A DNA stretch of 64,000 nt, from positions 24,007,248 through 24,071,247 of the forward strand of contig CAIIXF020000003.1 in assembly GCA_903813345.2 (NCBI GenBank), written 5' to 3'. Numbering within the stretch: position 1 is the stretch's first letter; each line of letters starts with the position of its first letter. The notes below the pieces were generated by a model. That model searched no databases. It worked only from the letters and a program-made list of their open reading frames with translations, and was not told the DNA's origin. Shown here piece by piece: positions 10,050 through 23,252 of this stretch. Source of the DNA: Owenia fusiformis (taxonomy: Eukaryota; Annelida; Polychaeta; Sabellida; Oweniidae). Made by a program: the position numbers and the translations under genes.

Positions 10050-11720
10050 ATGACATTTTAGAATGTGGTACGATCAAGTGACATCATTGAATGGTTGACT
10101 CATTTCTATTGGCGACATGATAGAATGAATGGTTGAATCGTATAAGTGACATCATAGAATCGGGTGGTTGAATTGCATATGTGACATCATAGAATCGGGT
10201 GGTTGAATTGTATACGTGACATCAAAGAATTGGGTGGTTGAATTGCAAATGTGACATCATAGAATTGGATTGTTGAATTGTATAAGTGACATCATAGAAT
10301 TAGGTGGTTGAATTGCATACATGACATCATAGAATTGGATGGTTGAATTGTATAAGTGACATCATAGAATCGGATGTTTGAATTGGATAAATGACATCAT
10401 AGAATTGGGGGGTTGAATGCCATATGTGACATCATAGAATTGGATGGTTGAATTGTATAAGTGACATCATAGAATCGGATGTTTGAATTGGATATGTGAC
10501 ATCATAGAATTGGATGGTTGAATTGTATAAGTGACATCATAGAATTGTATGTTTGAATTGCAAATGTGACATCATAGAATTGGATGGATGAATTGTATAA
10601 GTGACATCATAGAATTAGGTTGTTGAATTGCATATATGACATCATAGAATCGGGTGGTTGAATTGCAAATGTGACATCATAGAATTGTATGTTTGAATTG
10701 CATATCTGACATCATAGAAGTGAATGGTTGAATTGTATAAGTGACATCATAGAATCGGATGTTTGAATTGTATATGTGACATCATAGAATTGGATGGTTG
10801 AATTGTATAAATGACATCATAGAATTGGGTGGTTGAATGGCATGTGTGACATCATAGAATTGGATGGTTGAATTGTAGAAATGACATCATAGAAGTGGAT
10901 GGTTGAATTGTATAAGTGACATCATAGAATTAGGAGGTTGAATTGCATACGTGACATCATAGAATCGGGTGGTTGAATTGCAAATGTGACATCATAGAAT
11001 TGTATGTTTGAATTGCATATCTGACATCATAGAAGTGGATGGTTGAATTGTATAAGTGACATCATAGAATTGGATGGTTGAATTGTATAAGTGACATCAT
11101 AGAATTGGATGGTTGAATTGTAGAAATGACATCATAGAGTTGGATGGTTGAATTGTACAAATGACATCATAGAATTGGGTGGTTGAATGGCATGTGTGAC
11201 ATCATAGAATTGGATGGTTGAATTGTAGAAATGACATCATAGAATTGAATGGTTGAATTGTATAAATGACTTCATAGAATTGGGAGGTAGAATGGCATAT
11301 GTGACATCATAGAATTGGATCGATGGTTGAATTGTATAAGTGACATCATAGAATCGGATGTTTGAATTGGATATGTGACATCATAGAATTGGATGGTTGA
11401 ATTGCATAAATGACATCATAGAATTGGGGGGTTGAATGGCATATGTGACATCATAGACTTGGCTGGTTGAATTGCAGAAGTAACATCATAGAATTGGATG
11501 GTTGAATTGAATAAATGACATCATAGAATAGGATGGTTGAATTGCATAAGTGACATCATAGAATAGGTGGTTGAATTGCATAACTACACTATATTGTATA
11601 AGTGACATACCAGAATATGTGGTTGAATTGTTTATATAATTTAATCAGAGGTTGTATATTTGACATAGAATGAGTGGTTGAATGATATAAGTGACATTAT
11701 TTAATTAATTAATTTAATTG
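10050..11720. repeat. 35-bp minisatellite, about 45 copies
   Basis: The unit is GACATCATAGAATTGGATGG followed by TTGAATTGTATAAGT. Neighbouring copies differ at a few sites (AATTGG/AATCGG/AATTAG, TATAAG/CATATG/CAAATG), and strings of the same variants recur as higher-order blocks, for example near 10330-10500 and 10740-10900. Both ends fade into degenerate copies. The array lies in the interval between the 3' ends of CTU2 and ATXN1. Confidence 0.95.
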
Positions 11721-12139
11721 GTGGTCAAACAGAATATGTGGCCATTGATTCATGCTCATGCTCAAGGAGGATAAGTTACATTGTAAAATGATTGGTTGAA
11801 AGAATAGTACAAGCCACGACACACTCAACATTTTGGAGCAATATTTTTGCATATATCCAGGAAATTTTCAAGAAAGTATTCAGATTTTTGTGAAATACCC
11901 AATATTTCATATACAGTAAAACCTGTGTTAAAAGCCTTAGTCACATTTGCTATGCAGCGGTTGTATGGTGGCCGTAACTTTATAAATTGATGTAGAAAAT
12001 TTACATTGTATTGCTTATCCCTACATTTTATGGTGCATATTTCAAATTTTAGGAAGCTAAGGCCATTGTGTAGTTGCCATAGATTAAATGTGACTGGCAT
12101 TAGTGACAACACAGTACATAAGGCACAGAACTGTGAAAT
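11721..12139. other. Spacer with one TACAGTAAAACC end
   Basis: Unique sequence between two minisatellites. TACAGTAAAACCTGTGTTAA at 11912 matches the left end of the pogo/Tigger-like elements found elsewhere in the window, but no matching right end is visible nearby. It is probably a truncated copy. The overlapping open frames at 11825-12212 show nothing recognisable. Confidence 0.45.
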
Positions 12140-12945
12140 TAAGTCTAACTTCTGTAGTTGGGAGTTTGGCAAAAGTCCAATTTCTGTAACTATAAGTTTG
12201 GAAAGAGTCTAAAATCTGTAATTGTAAGTTTCGTAAGAGTCTAATTTCTGTTATTTGGCAAGAGTCTAATATCTGTAATTGTTAGTTTGGTAAGAGTCTA
12301 ATATCTGTAATTGTTAGTTTGGTAAGAGTCTAAAATCTGTAATTGTAAGTTTGATAAGAGATATTTCTGTATTGTAAGTTTGGTAAGTCTAATTTCTGTC
12401 TGCTGTAATTGTAAGTTTGGTAGGAGTCTAAAATCTGTAATTGTAAGTTTGGTAAGAGTCTAATTTCTGTATTGTAAGTTTGGTAAGTCTAATTTCTGTC
12501 TGCTGTAATTGTAAGTTTGGTAGGAGTCTAAGATCTGTAATTGTAAGTTTGATAAGAGTCTAATTTCTGTATTGTAAGTTTGGTAAGTCTAATTTCTGTC
12601 TGCTGTAATTGTAAGTTTGGTAGGAGTCTAAAATCTGTAATTGTAAGTTTGGTAAGAGTCTAATTTCTGTATTGTAAGTTTGGTAAGTCTAATTTCTGTA
12701 TTGTAAGTTTGGTAAGTCTAATTTCTGTCTGCTGTAATTGTAAGTTTGGTAGGAGTCTAAAATCTGTAATTGTAAGTTTGGTAAGAGTCTAATTTCTGTA
12801 TTGTAAGTTTGGTAAGTCTAATTTCTGTCTGCTGTAATTGTAAGTTTGGTAGGAGTCTAAAATCTGTAATTGTAAGTTTGGTAAGAGTCTAATTTCTGTA
12901 ATTGTAAGTTTGGTAAGAGTCCAACTTCTGTAACTGTAAGTGTGA
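12140..12945. repeat. 31-bp minisatellite with ~100-bp higher-order unit
   Basis: The base motif is CTGTAATTGTAAGTTTGGTA followed by AGAGTCTAATT. In the middle, a composite of about 100 bp that begins TTTCTGTCTGCTGTAATTG and contains one shortened monomer (CTGTATTGTAAGTTTGGTAA) recurs near 12395, 12497, 12596, 12725 and 12824. Monomers at both edges are more diverged, the usual pattern of array growth from the centre. Confidence 0.93.
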
Positions 12946-13659
12946 CAAGTGATGAACAAAACACATATTTTTCTATTTTGACAACTTTTAATGAAAAATT
13001 GCACAAGAAAAAATCTGATGGAATAACTACAGAATGAAATGTTAATGAAATTAACCAATCAGAAAACACCATTACCAGCGAATTAACCAATCAGATCACA
13101 GACAATAGTGTGTACAATAGTGACGTAATTCCATATTATAAACGTAAAAAACAGTGCTTTGATATCTACTCCATCTCATAACAATATCAGGCATAAATAG
13201 AATATTTCAGGATGACATTCTGAAAACGAATGTCTTATCAAGATTTACACTGTATAAGTTGATTTTTATCATATTTAAATATGCAATGCTTATCTTACAC
13301 AGAACGTAAAAAGTCAAGCACATTTTTAAAACAGAAATATAAAATTAAAACTTCAGATTTTGTAAGACGAATACTCTTCTGTTTCTCCTGTTAAGAGGAT
13401 GCCAGATTTATATATGCGTTAATTATCTGAGTTTTTATTTTATATTCCTGTTTTAATGGCAACACCGAGGGAAGAAAGTTTATATTACTATTAACTGTTC
13501 AGTCACAAAATTCATTCTTCGACTACTTTTTTCAAATCCATAAATAAATGGATTCTCAAGCCATTATCAGATTTTCTGGCAGTTCATTTTCACACTCTCA
13601 CATTTAGTTTGCATATGACTCTACTCCAATGATTTCTTTGGTTTACAGCTACTGTTCAC
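12946..13659. other. Unique spacer with CCAAT and CRE-like sites
   Basis: Two copies of TTAACCAATCAG (13051-13062 and 13083-13094) are followed by TGACGTAA (13121-13128). CCAAT boxes with a CRE half-palindrome also occur inside MITE-like elements elsewhere in the window, so this may be a worn element rather than a gene promoter. No open frame here looks coding. Confidence 0.4.
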
Positions 13660-13950
13660 AGTAATGTGTTCACATTTAGTGTTCACACTCAATGCTCATA
13701 ATTAGTGATCACATTTAGTTTTCACAAAAATTCACTCACATCAAGTGTTCACAATAATATGTTCATAATTAGTGTTCACATTTCGTGTTCACAATATTAT
13801 GTCCACAATTAATGTCCACACTCAATGCTCACAATTAGTGTTCACATTTAGTTCACAATATGTGTTCATATTAAGTGTTCATGATTAGTGTTCACATTTA
13901 CATTTAGTGTTAACAATAATGTGTTCACATTTAGTTTTCACGATTAGTGT
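13660..13950. repeat. Degenerate short-period repeat (GTTCACA-rich)
   Basis: Words such as AGTGTTCACATTTAGT, TGTTCACAATAATGTGTTCA and CTCAATGCTCACAATTAGTG recur about every 15-18 bp with many differences. It is an old, decayed simple array. Confidence 0.8.
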
Positions 13951-16290
13951 GCAAAGACTTCAGACTACACTTATCAAAATATAGATAAAACAGAGGTTTA
14001 TCTTTCTGAATAAATAATAATTATAACATTAAATTACACTATTAAAATAATGTAAGTTTTGAGATTTGTTCCAAAGTTATCAGCCAAATAGTACAAGTTC
14101 ATTATGTCAGACAACTAGACAATAATTGATAATAGAAGATGGTTGACTACCTCGGTTTAAAATGTCAAAATGGTCAGATTTCAAATAAAATCAGAGTGTA
14201 AAAGAGTGTAATTTGACAGCTGAAACGTATACTAAGCACAGAGTTAACTCTGAGGAATCTATGGCTTGTAAAAATGTGAAAGAAAATCATTAATCCCAGG
14301 AATAAATATGAAGAAATTCAACGGAACCAAAATGACATTTTAGCGGAGGAAATGTGATTAAAGCAGACAATTCCGACACCAGGGAAGGTGGAAAATTTCT
14401 GCTTTTTTGTATCTGACATACAATTCAGTCTGATTCTTCAAATCACATTAAATAAAATAACATAAATTAACTACAGCTACAGTAAATTCATTTCATAATC
14501 AGAAATAGCTTTATACTTCATGTACATCAACACAATTTCAAAAGAGCAGAAATTTTTCATCTTCTGACAAAGTCAACCGTTTAAATCCTGTTACAAAATT
14601 CAACAAGGCAGTCATGAACTTTTATGTGTATTTCACATAAAAAGAAAAAACTAGCAGAGGAATTGTATGAACGAAATCTAATTTCTACATTCAACCCTAA
14701 CTACTGTGAAGACTTTTACAATGTTGGTGATAAAATTATGTAAATGTCGACATAAAACATGCATCATTATGGCATCATTAGAAACTGCACTTTCTTTTAA
14801 CACAAAACACTAAAAATATCTGGAGCGATGAAATTTGTGTCAAACTCCCATAAAATATTATTTTTTGTGGCAATAATTGTGATATTTTGTACATCTATTA
14901 TGCTCCCCAGACTTAAGGATCGTCAACTGCAATATCGCATAATAATTATTTAGGCACTAGCAACAGACTGCAATAATTCAACTCGACTTAATTTCATTGT
15001 ATGTCTACACTTGCTCCACCTATCGTCACCGAGGCACATTAAAGTGGCATATTTACAACTACACCTCGCGACTCATACTTAAAAGGAATTGTAAAATTGG
15101 CATTTAAAACACTTCTGCCATTTAAAATTCTTAACACACTGGGGAGCATTTATTATTTTTTTGCCACAAAGACACAAACTCCACCGCATTTCATATTTAG
15201 TTTGTACAATCAATGCTCCTCGAAAATCTCTGTAACGTATACAGATGCTGTATATGATGTAACATTATATGTTCAACAACCGATTTATAGAACACCATGT
15301 ATGATGTTTCATCTACACTTAATATGCATGAGGCGTCTGTAAAGCTACATTTAATATACTGCAATGTTTTATTGAGAATTCACCACCATCTTGAATCTGT
15401 CGTCTGCAGATTCCAAGTGCATTGTGGGTATTTTAATCACTTATACCCCGCCATACAACATCTCCTTTGCACTAAAGTTACAAGTACGCCACGCTCTCAA
15501 CAAACCCATTGAATTCTTCGATAAAATTTTAGTCACATAAAATTTCAGAAAATTATGCTTAATATTAAAAAACTGAATCTATAATTTGCGATTAACATAA
15601 ATAATTTTAGTTCGACATCAATCTATACATTACTATTTTTCACTATAAAATCTAACCTTGGTGTGTCACACTATCACAATCAATTGTCACACTCAACTGT
15701 CACAATCAAATGTAACAATCAACAGTCACAATCAATCATTTTACATTCTTACACAATAGTAGTGAGGTCTGAATTTGAGGTCTGAAATTGAGGTTGTTTA
15801 TGAGGTAAACATGACACATTGAGGTTGTTTATGAGGTGAACATGACACATTAAGGACTTTGAGGTAACAACAGAGGCTTTCCTATGGAAAAATATGAAAA
15901 TAGTGTTGCAATTACGACAGATTTCTTCAGAATTTAAGTAAACAATTTATGAAGATTTAACTGAAAAATTCAATAGAAATCACATTTAAAGTATCTTGTC
16001 TTGTTTACAGTCCACATAATTGAACATAGTTTTACATACAAGGCCCTTTAACATTTAATACGACATGATCTTTTAATAGTATACAAATTTCAAAAGAAAG
16101 TCACAGTGCTTCTGAAAGAGTTCTAACTAAGTGTCATGTATGATGTCAAATAAATCACAATTATGTCAATGTACCCCTACAGTCCAGTTTTACTGCTTAG
16201 TAAGTGAGAAAATATCGGAATTTGCATTCTACAAACTTTTACCTGTAGATTTCATCACTACACTACCACATGGACATGAATGTACCTATC
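13951..16290. other. Intergenic; no gene, small local duplications
   Basis: No supported exon. Near 15660-15735 a few CACAATCAA(C/T)TGTCA words recur. At 15776-15850 the phrase TGAGGTTGTTTATGAGGT is duplicated with ACATGACACATT. The open frames at 15097-15342 and 15297-15512 lack flanking signals and recognisable motifs. Confidence 0.4.
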
Positions 16291-16293
16291 AAT

Positions 16294-16829
16294 GGTTGCA
16301 GTGACTATGCATTACTGACACCCTGTACTACAGTTGCAGTAACAATGCATTACTGACACCCTGTACTACAGTTGCAGTAACAATGCATTACTGACACCCT
16401 GTACTACAGTTGCAGTGAGAATGCATTACTGACACCCTGTACTACAGTTGCAGTGAGAATGCATTACTGACACCCTGTACTACAGTTGCAGTAACAATGC
16501 ATTACTGACACCCTGTACTACAGTTTCAGTAACAATGCATTACTGACACCCTGTACTACAGTTGCAGTGAGAATGCATTACTGACACCCTGTACTACAGT
16601 TGCAGTAACAATGCATTACTGACACCCTGTACTACAGTTGCAGTAACAATGCATTACTGACACCCTGTACTACAGTTGCAGTAACAATGCATTAATGACA
16701 CCCTGTACTACAGTTGCAGTAACAATGCATTACTGACACCCTGTACTACAGTTGCAGTAACAATGCATTACTGACACCCTGTACTACAGTTGCAGTGACA
16801 ATGCATTACTGACACCCTGTACTACAGTA
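16294..16829. repeat. 38-bp minisatellite, 14 copies
   Basis: The unit is GTTGCAGTAACAATGCATTA followed by CTGACACCCTGTACTACA. Copies are almost identical; the main difference is GCAGTAACA versus GCAGTGAGA. This high uniformity suggests recent amplification. It lies downstream of the ATXN1 stop codon, possibly in or near its 3' UTR or flank. Confidence 0.95.
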
Positions 16830-19093
16830 TATTTATGTAAGCATGTTATTCATGTATGAATCCTGTCAAACCTGAAAATCTGTCTGATCAATTCCAAAAG
16901 TCTGTTAGTTCATGATACGAGGCAGATATTCAGTGGTGACTATTTACCAAAGTGGTTCCAAAAAAATTAATATAATTTTATACTCTTTAATATGATATCT
17001 CTGGCTAACTGTTAGACACCAATAAACTAGCCTCTCTGTAGCAAAATATTATATGTTGATTTATGGGTGTTTATCAGTTACCATGTTGCATATTGCTTTC
17101 AAAAATGATTCAAAATGTTACAATTTTGATACAAATACAACAAGTGATACAAATACCACCTAGTGTATATACATCATATCTCCCTCCTTTTCTCTTATGG
17201 GACTATGTCAGAATCAAAATATGATCAAAGATTCCTAAATTTTCTCCAGTCTCAGCCAGTCTCAAACAACTTTCTGGAAGTCACATGATGCTAAAATGCA
17301 AAATATTTGATGATGTATTCTCAAAATGTAAAATGCTGTCTATAATATTTCAGCAAATATGTAAAGTTTTCAAGAAGCATGAAAGAAGGTCATGCTCTAG
17401 TAAATATTAGGCACTTAATTTAATATAGAGACAAATGGTGAATTTCAATGACTTCCAGAGAAATTGTTTGTTCCCGTCTTACTGTAGTAATGTGCCACTT
17501 GAGGTAGATATCGAGTCAACCACCCTGTCTACCGAGCTGGTCCGCAACTGGTCAATATACTTCTACTCCATCCAGCCAGCACCGAGCTACTCCCATTATG
17601 CACTGCAGTCGCATGTTATTGGTTAAGGCTTAGACTACATATGGTTTTCTCTTGCATCATGGGTGCACACATGTGGTGAACTTTGCATTCTGGGTGCATT
17701 ATAATCCTGTGTGGCAAACTGAATTTGGCTTCAAATGTTCAGACAGACAACATGCATATCTTGTAAGTTTGGAGTCAAGCGTACTATGATGCATATTACA
17801 GATTGTATGTGACGTACTACAGATTGTGTGACACTACAGATTGTATTTGACACACTGCAAGTGTATGTGACATACTATATACTGTATATGACATACTACA
17901 CATTGTATGTGACATACTACAGATTGCATGTAGCACACTACAGACTGTGTGTGGCACACTATATATCAAGTGTATGTGACACTCAGTCTGTGACTTAATA
18001 CAGCTTGTAAGTGACACTCTACAGCTTGGTTATGATACCATATATAAAAAGTATGGGACAACACTAGGCTCTGATTTAGACAACACTAATGCTACGATTA
18101 CAATATTTGTGAGTTCATCCATGGAGTACAACACATCCTGACCAGAACAACACTGTACTTGCAAAAAATCAATCGTCTGCTATAAACTGTTGCATTATGG
18201 GATATATAGGTATTCAGTCCTGAAAATACCCATAATGCAAAGTGTAAAGCAACTGAAGGAATACATTTCAGAGGAATGAGAATGATGATGTCATTGCGAT
18301 GTAATGTACAAGAATAACATTATTTCATGGCAGATATACATACATTTATATAATGTATTTAGAGGACTGAGGTGTTAAAATATAACTCACAACATATTAT
18401 TATTATAATATTGTGGCCACCCCGTGCATGAACTAAATCAGCAAAGTCTATAGCAAATTTATTAAGTCAGATATTTTTGAATTTTTGTTAAATTTGGTTA
18501 CCAATAATTTCATCTTCATTTATTTTTTGGTTTACGCTATCGAAGATTGACAAATGTGCTATATCGGTTTGCTCAAAATGTTCATGAATCGGTTCATGTA
18601 TTTCTTACCATTTCTACATAAATATAAAAATTTGGACTACATAGAACATATGTCCTCTCATGTTCAACATGCCTGATCTAAAACAATTCATTATTGAATT
18701 AAATTCAAATCTCGTGAAATTTGAGATGCTACCACAATAAGAGGTTGATCGCGACAATGTCATATAGCTCTAAAACCCAACAAAATGACCCTCTACTCTA
18801 ATTCTGCGATAGCACTCTACAACGCAGAGTTCTATTTTTGAAAATATCAGTTTCGGCAGTGTGTGGCTCAATGACTAACTCTACTAACATTACAGTCTAG
18901 GATCATCCTCAAGTATAATTTATAATAACTTAGCTACCATTACAAATATTTACTATGATACAATATATATATTAAACATTATTTCTCTCCTCAGACTGCT
19001 ATTATAATATTAAATATCCTATCACGCAGTCATCAGATAAATATTATTACTACGAGGACAATATTTCTGGCAATTAAGAGTCTGATATAAGCA
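16830..19093 (-). other. ATXN1 3' flank, possibly 3' UTR
   Basis: This stretch follows the ATXN1 stop codon on the minus strand. It contains a slightly more GC-rich block (about 17480-17720) and a degenerate array (17790-18030). Minus-strand AATAAA words lie at 18519-18524 and 18458-18463 (TTTATT on the + strand), about 570-640 bp past the stop, and could end a short 3' UTR. Vertebrate ATXN1 has a very long 3' UTR, so a longer transcript is equally possible. The + strand frame at 17435-17626 is unsupported. Confidence 0.35.
17790..18030. repeat. Degenerate ~20-bp repeat (ACATACTACAGATTGTATGTG)
   Basis: Variants of TATGTGACATACTACAGATT recur roughly ten times with point changes and small indels, over the ATXN1 3' flank. 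Confidence 0.8.
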
Positions 19094-19705
19094 TTATGTT
19101 TTTTCAGGTGTGGTCGATTGCGAGGCCATCTGGTGACTACTTGTGGCCCTCTGGTGAGCAGAAGTTGCAGGAATGGTGACACTTGTACTAGTGTCGCTCG
19201 TTGTGCTTGGTGTCTCACTAGGGTCTAGAACACTTACTGTGTCTGGCGCCGACCATCGTCGTTTCCTAGGAGTGCCCAGGGTAACTTCCCTGCCTTCAGG
19301 CTGAGAGACTTGGGTTGTTAGTGGCTTTAGTTCCTCACTTTTTTGTAAAGTGTCTGTCTCACGTTTAACACTACTCGATGGTGGCCATTTTGAGGAACTT
19401 TGACCTAGAGACTGCCTGAGATGCTGTTGTGAGATCTGAGCAGGTTCTGATGTTTTTTTCTGCGCTTGCTCTTCCTGTTTTTTATGTGCTTGTTCATCTT
19501 GTTTTTTATGTGCCTGCTCTTCCTGTTGTTGGGTTTGCTGCACCAGTGCTTTAGCGTCCTTATGGGTGAGAGATATACACACATCGCCAACATTTAACCT
19601 ATGACAGTTCAGACCATAGCGATGCAAGGTGCGCTCTGGGTAACACGATGACCAGCCTTGGCCAAAAACGAAAAATGGATGTTCGACTGTAGCCTCCACA
19701 GTGAC
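19094..19705 (-). CDS. ATXN1: Ataxin-1, last coding exon (AXH second half, RKRRWSAPD tail)
   Basis: Ataxin-1 is a nuclear protein that binds transcription co-repressors (Capicua in vertebrates and flies) and splicing factors. This exon follows a TTTTCCAG acceptor and starts in phase 0 with VTVEATVEHPFFVFGQGW. It completes the AXH fold (VEHPFFVFGQGWSSC, NVGDVCISL) to about residue 556, counting from the methionine at 24770. Next comes a Q/K/E-rich stretch with a tandem heptad (QAHKKQD, QAHKKQE, QAQKK; about 571-590), then a Ser/Thr/Pro-rich tail. RKRRWSAPD at about 653-661 matches the human site that serves as NLS, 14-3-3 site around the phosphoserine (S776 in human, about S658 here) and UHM ligand. 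VKRE near 619 fits the SUMO consensus. The stop ends at 19094. I recognise the family with high confidence. Confidence 0.93.
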   Translation of the reverse strand, partial: VTVEATVEHPFFVFGQGWSSCYPERTLHRYGLNCHRLNVGDVCISLTHKDAKALVQQTQQQEEQAHKKQDEQAHKKQEEQAQKKTSEPAQISQQHLRQSLGQSSSKWPPSSSVKRETDTLQKSEELKPLTTQVSQPEGREVTLGTPRKRRWSAPDTVSVLDPSETPSTTSDTSTSVTIPATSAHQRATSSHQMASQSTTPEKT

Positions 19706-22700
19706 CTGGAAAAGGTTAATATAAAATGATATAAAAGAGTATTAAAGTCATGGTAAATAATAATTTGTATATTATGTATCAGTATAGGTACTCCAAGCAA
19801 AGGAATTTTCAAAATTGGCTTTTTATTTTCCTTTTTTCTGTCTCTAAAACTAATGAGGCATTCAGTAATTTTTTCATTTTTATGTTTATTTGGCATGGTA
19901 AATTGAGTATTTTCATGCTCATTAGCAGTCCTGTCGCATCCACGATTGTGATTATTAGGGGTCCGTTATGGTTCTCTTAATTGGCTTTAGCAATGTGAAA
20001 TCTATCAAGGTCACTTCTGCCCATTTGCACATAAATTGCAAAAAGATATGAATTCTGCTTAAAATGTTAGGTGATCATAAGTTTGATTTTTTCTCTGAAA
20101 TTTACTTTAAGACCAAGAACTTAATAATTAATCTAAAAGTACTTTATATATGCAGAAAATAAATAAATATACTTAACACCAAAATCCAACATTCAGGCGT
20201 TTTAGAAGTATAAAGTGCTCTTATTGGTTATTTGACCAAAAGGTTCTCAGAGTTTGAGAGATTGGATAAGTTTTGAAGTATTTATTCAGGAGAAAAAAAT
20301 TGTGAAAGATACCGGCAATTGAGAGATGTGCTCGATAACATTTTTTGCTTCTTGTAGCGATTTACAAATTTACAAAATAAACATTTTGCATGTATTATAT
20401 ATTTTCATTTCATAACCCTAGTAACCCTTTTTATCTGAGTGAAACAACTCTAAAAAGAGCCATAGTGAATGGATATTTTCCGGTAGCAAAAGTCATCATG
20501 TACTTTGCTCTTAAACACTGAATTCTTTGAACAATTTCCTCATTTTAAAAAGCAAATTTCAAGCCCTGCATTCCAGTCAGAATTGAATAATAATCAAATT
20601 TCTTAAAAGCCTTTAATATAAAAAGGAAACATTTGGTCTAATGAGATAACATTCAAAAAGATGATTCCAACCTCCTTGTTTTGTCACTTCTGGTACATTC
20701 ATTTTTCAAAAAACAAATTTTGTGAGGTAGAGAGACTTGGAAATTTCTCAAAAAATGGATCAACAAATATGAACTTTACACATACAAATATTTAAGCAAT
20801 TTGAAAACTTAAAAAATTCAAACTTATGAAACGAACAAAAAGTGCACTTTTTACTCCCTATAATTCATTGTTAAAGTGCCAATGGGCATGGCCCTTTCTA
20901 GCTATAAACAATCCAAACACTTCTCGTATATTAATCTAAATTAACATTGTTAAAGAGAAAATTAAATCCATAAAACAAATTAAAATATCCATGACATGAA
21001 AGTCTTCCTCATAATTAGTCATTAATTTTCAATTTCTTTAGGTTTTTCCGAAATAAGATATTATCTACGTTGACAAAGGGCATGATGTCAGTACAATGTC
21101 TAATTACTGAGTAACGAACGGGAGAAATAAATTGTTGCCAAAAACTTGGGTGTCATTTATTATATTCCATATAAGTACGATATTCAACTTTCATGGAATT
21201 CAAAAAATAAAATTTTACATATTTTTCATAAATCACTCAAAAAATTGTTTACCCAATATCAATACCAGCGAATAAAAAATTAATACCATTTCGTATATTC
21301 AATTTGCCATATATGACTTCACAATAAAATATAATTATTTCAAGCTTCTCAATAAGATAACATTCAAATTACTTACCTCCCATGAAAAAAAAACTTCAAA
21401 GTTTATTTTCATTCAAATTAAATGAACTTCAAAGTTAATTCCCCACCAAACTGTTATTGTGAGTTTCTCTAAAGATCACAGGTTTAATAGTTTAAGTATG
21501 TAACATATTGAAACGGGTTGTGAAACTAAAAGGACAGACTGACTTCAATTATATTCTATTTACTGTAGTTAGTCATTCTAACTATTTTGTGACAAATTGT
21601 TAAAAGCGACAAGAACACGCTAATATTTTATTGTGCTGCTCATTTAGCGCATTACTACTGTTTAACCTGCAATCAAGCATAAACTGTTCCATCCATATTT
21701 CTTCACTCTAAAACTTATCGACTTTAGACACTCTTTATGATTATTAAGATGTTCTTGCATACGCTTTTACTATGATTCTTTATATGTTTTTTAGAACTTT
21801 AATCCTGTTTAACCTGCAATCAAGCATAAACCGTTCCATCCATATTTCTTCACTCTAAAACTTATCGACTTTAGACGCTCTTTATGATTATTAAGATGTT
21901 CTTGCATACACTTTTACTATGATTCTTTATATATGGTTTTTAGAACTTTATTTCTCTTTAACCTGCAATCAAGCATAAACCGTTTCTTCCATATTTCTTC
22001 ACTCAAAAATTATAGATTTTAGATGCTCTTTATGATTATTAAGATGTTCTTGCATACGCTTTTACTATGATTCTTTATATATGGTTTTTAGAACTTTAAT
22101 CCTGTTTAACCTGCAATCAAGCATAAACTGTTTCTTCCATATTTCTTCACTCAAAAATTATAGACTTTAGATGCTCTTTATGATTATTAAGATGTTCTTG
22201 CATACGCTTTTATTATGATTCTTTATATGGTTTTTAAAACTTTAATCCTGTTTAACCTACAATCAAGCATAAACCGTTTCTTCCATTTTTCTTCACTCAA
22301 AAATTATAGACTTTAGACGCTCTTTATGATTATTAAGATGTTCTTGCATACACTTTTACTATGATTCTTTATATGGTTTTTAGAACTTTATTTCTCTTTA
22401 ACCTGCAATCAAGCATAAACTGTTCTTTCCATATTTCTTCACTCTAAAAATTATAGACTTTAGATGCTCTTTATGATTATTAAGATGTTCTTGCATACAC
22501 TTTTACTATGATTCTTTATATGGTTTTTTAGGACTTTAATATTGTTTAACCTGCAATCAAGCATAAACCGTTTCTTCCATATTTCTTCACTCTAAAACTT
22601 ATAGACTTTAGATGCTCTTTATGATTATTAAGATGTTCTTGCATACGCTCTTACTATGATTCTTTATATATGGTTCTTCACTTTAAAAATCATAGACTTT

Positions 22701-23252
22701 AGATTCTCTTTTTAATTTTTGCATATAGTTTTATTATCATTCTTTATATATGGTTTTTGGGACTTTGTTTCTCTTTGATTTACTTGTGAACAGAAATATT
22801 CTCTATAATTATTTGTATATTTGAAAAAATTATTACTCAAGTTCCAAATTAATCTTCTAAATTCTAAAAATATCATATTTGTATAAAGAGAGTTTGTATT
22901 TAGTCTGACAGCTAATGAAAAACTTCAAGCTCAGATTCCATTGAACTATCAATTTCAAGGAAACTCATTGTTAAGTTTTGTGATTTTGGTTTTTAGAAGT
23001 TTACAATCAACAATACGATTTAATATAAGTATGTGGCAGTTGCATTTCAAGAGGGGAAATACCAATAAGTAAAAAAAATTGTACCAATAATAATTGAAAT
23101 TAGGTGAAAGTAAATAATATCAAATTAAAAATAAACGAGACATTATCATGACAAAATGTCACATCATTGACACCAAAATACAAGTAAAAAACTGTGGCTA
23201 TATCAATATGTGAATGTGACCACTTCATAATAGATAAAATAATAGACAATAC
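19706..23252 (-). other. ATXN1 intron inside the AXH domain
   Basis: This 3.5-kb phase-0 intron begins GTATTG (minus strand, at 23252) after GEHHIQ and ends TTTTCCAG before VTVEATVE. It holds the ~147-bp array at 21661-22785; the rest is AT-rich with no recognisable element. A good-looking minus-strand donor near 21376 has no coding exon attached to it. Vertebrate ATXN1 coding sequence also sits on two exons, so the intron may be ancestral. Confidence 0.85.
21661..22785. repeat. 147-bp tandem repeat, 7 full copies plus decayed ends
   Basis: Copies begin TTTAACCTGCAATCAAGCAT near 21661, 21808, 21957, 22105, 22251, 22397 and 22544, followed by a shorter, more diverged copy to ~22785. Each contains TTTATGATTATTAAGATGTT and TTGCATACGCTTTTACTATG. 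Copies differ by a few per cent. The array lies in the ATXN1 intron that splits the AXH domain. Confidence 0.93.

Noticed and set aside
10050-11720. CRISPR-like array
   Set aside because: The 35-bp units are contiguous, without spacers, and the genomic context is eukaryotic. The same holds for all other arrays here.
17435-17626. 63-residue + strand open frame in a GC-richer block
   Set aside because: It lies antisense to the ATXN1 3' flank and has no recognisable motif or splice signals. The GC shift is better explained as UTR sequence.
21340-21385. Minus-strand donor-like CATGGGAG|GTAAGTAAT in the ATXN1 intron
   Set aside because: The preceding sequence is a poly-T tract with no open frame or acceptor, and the two flanking exons join directly in phase 0 within the AXH domain.
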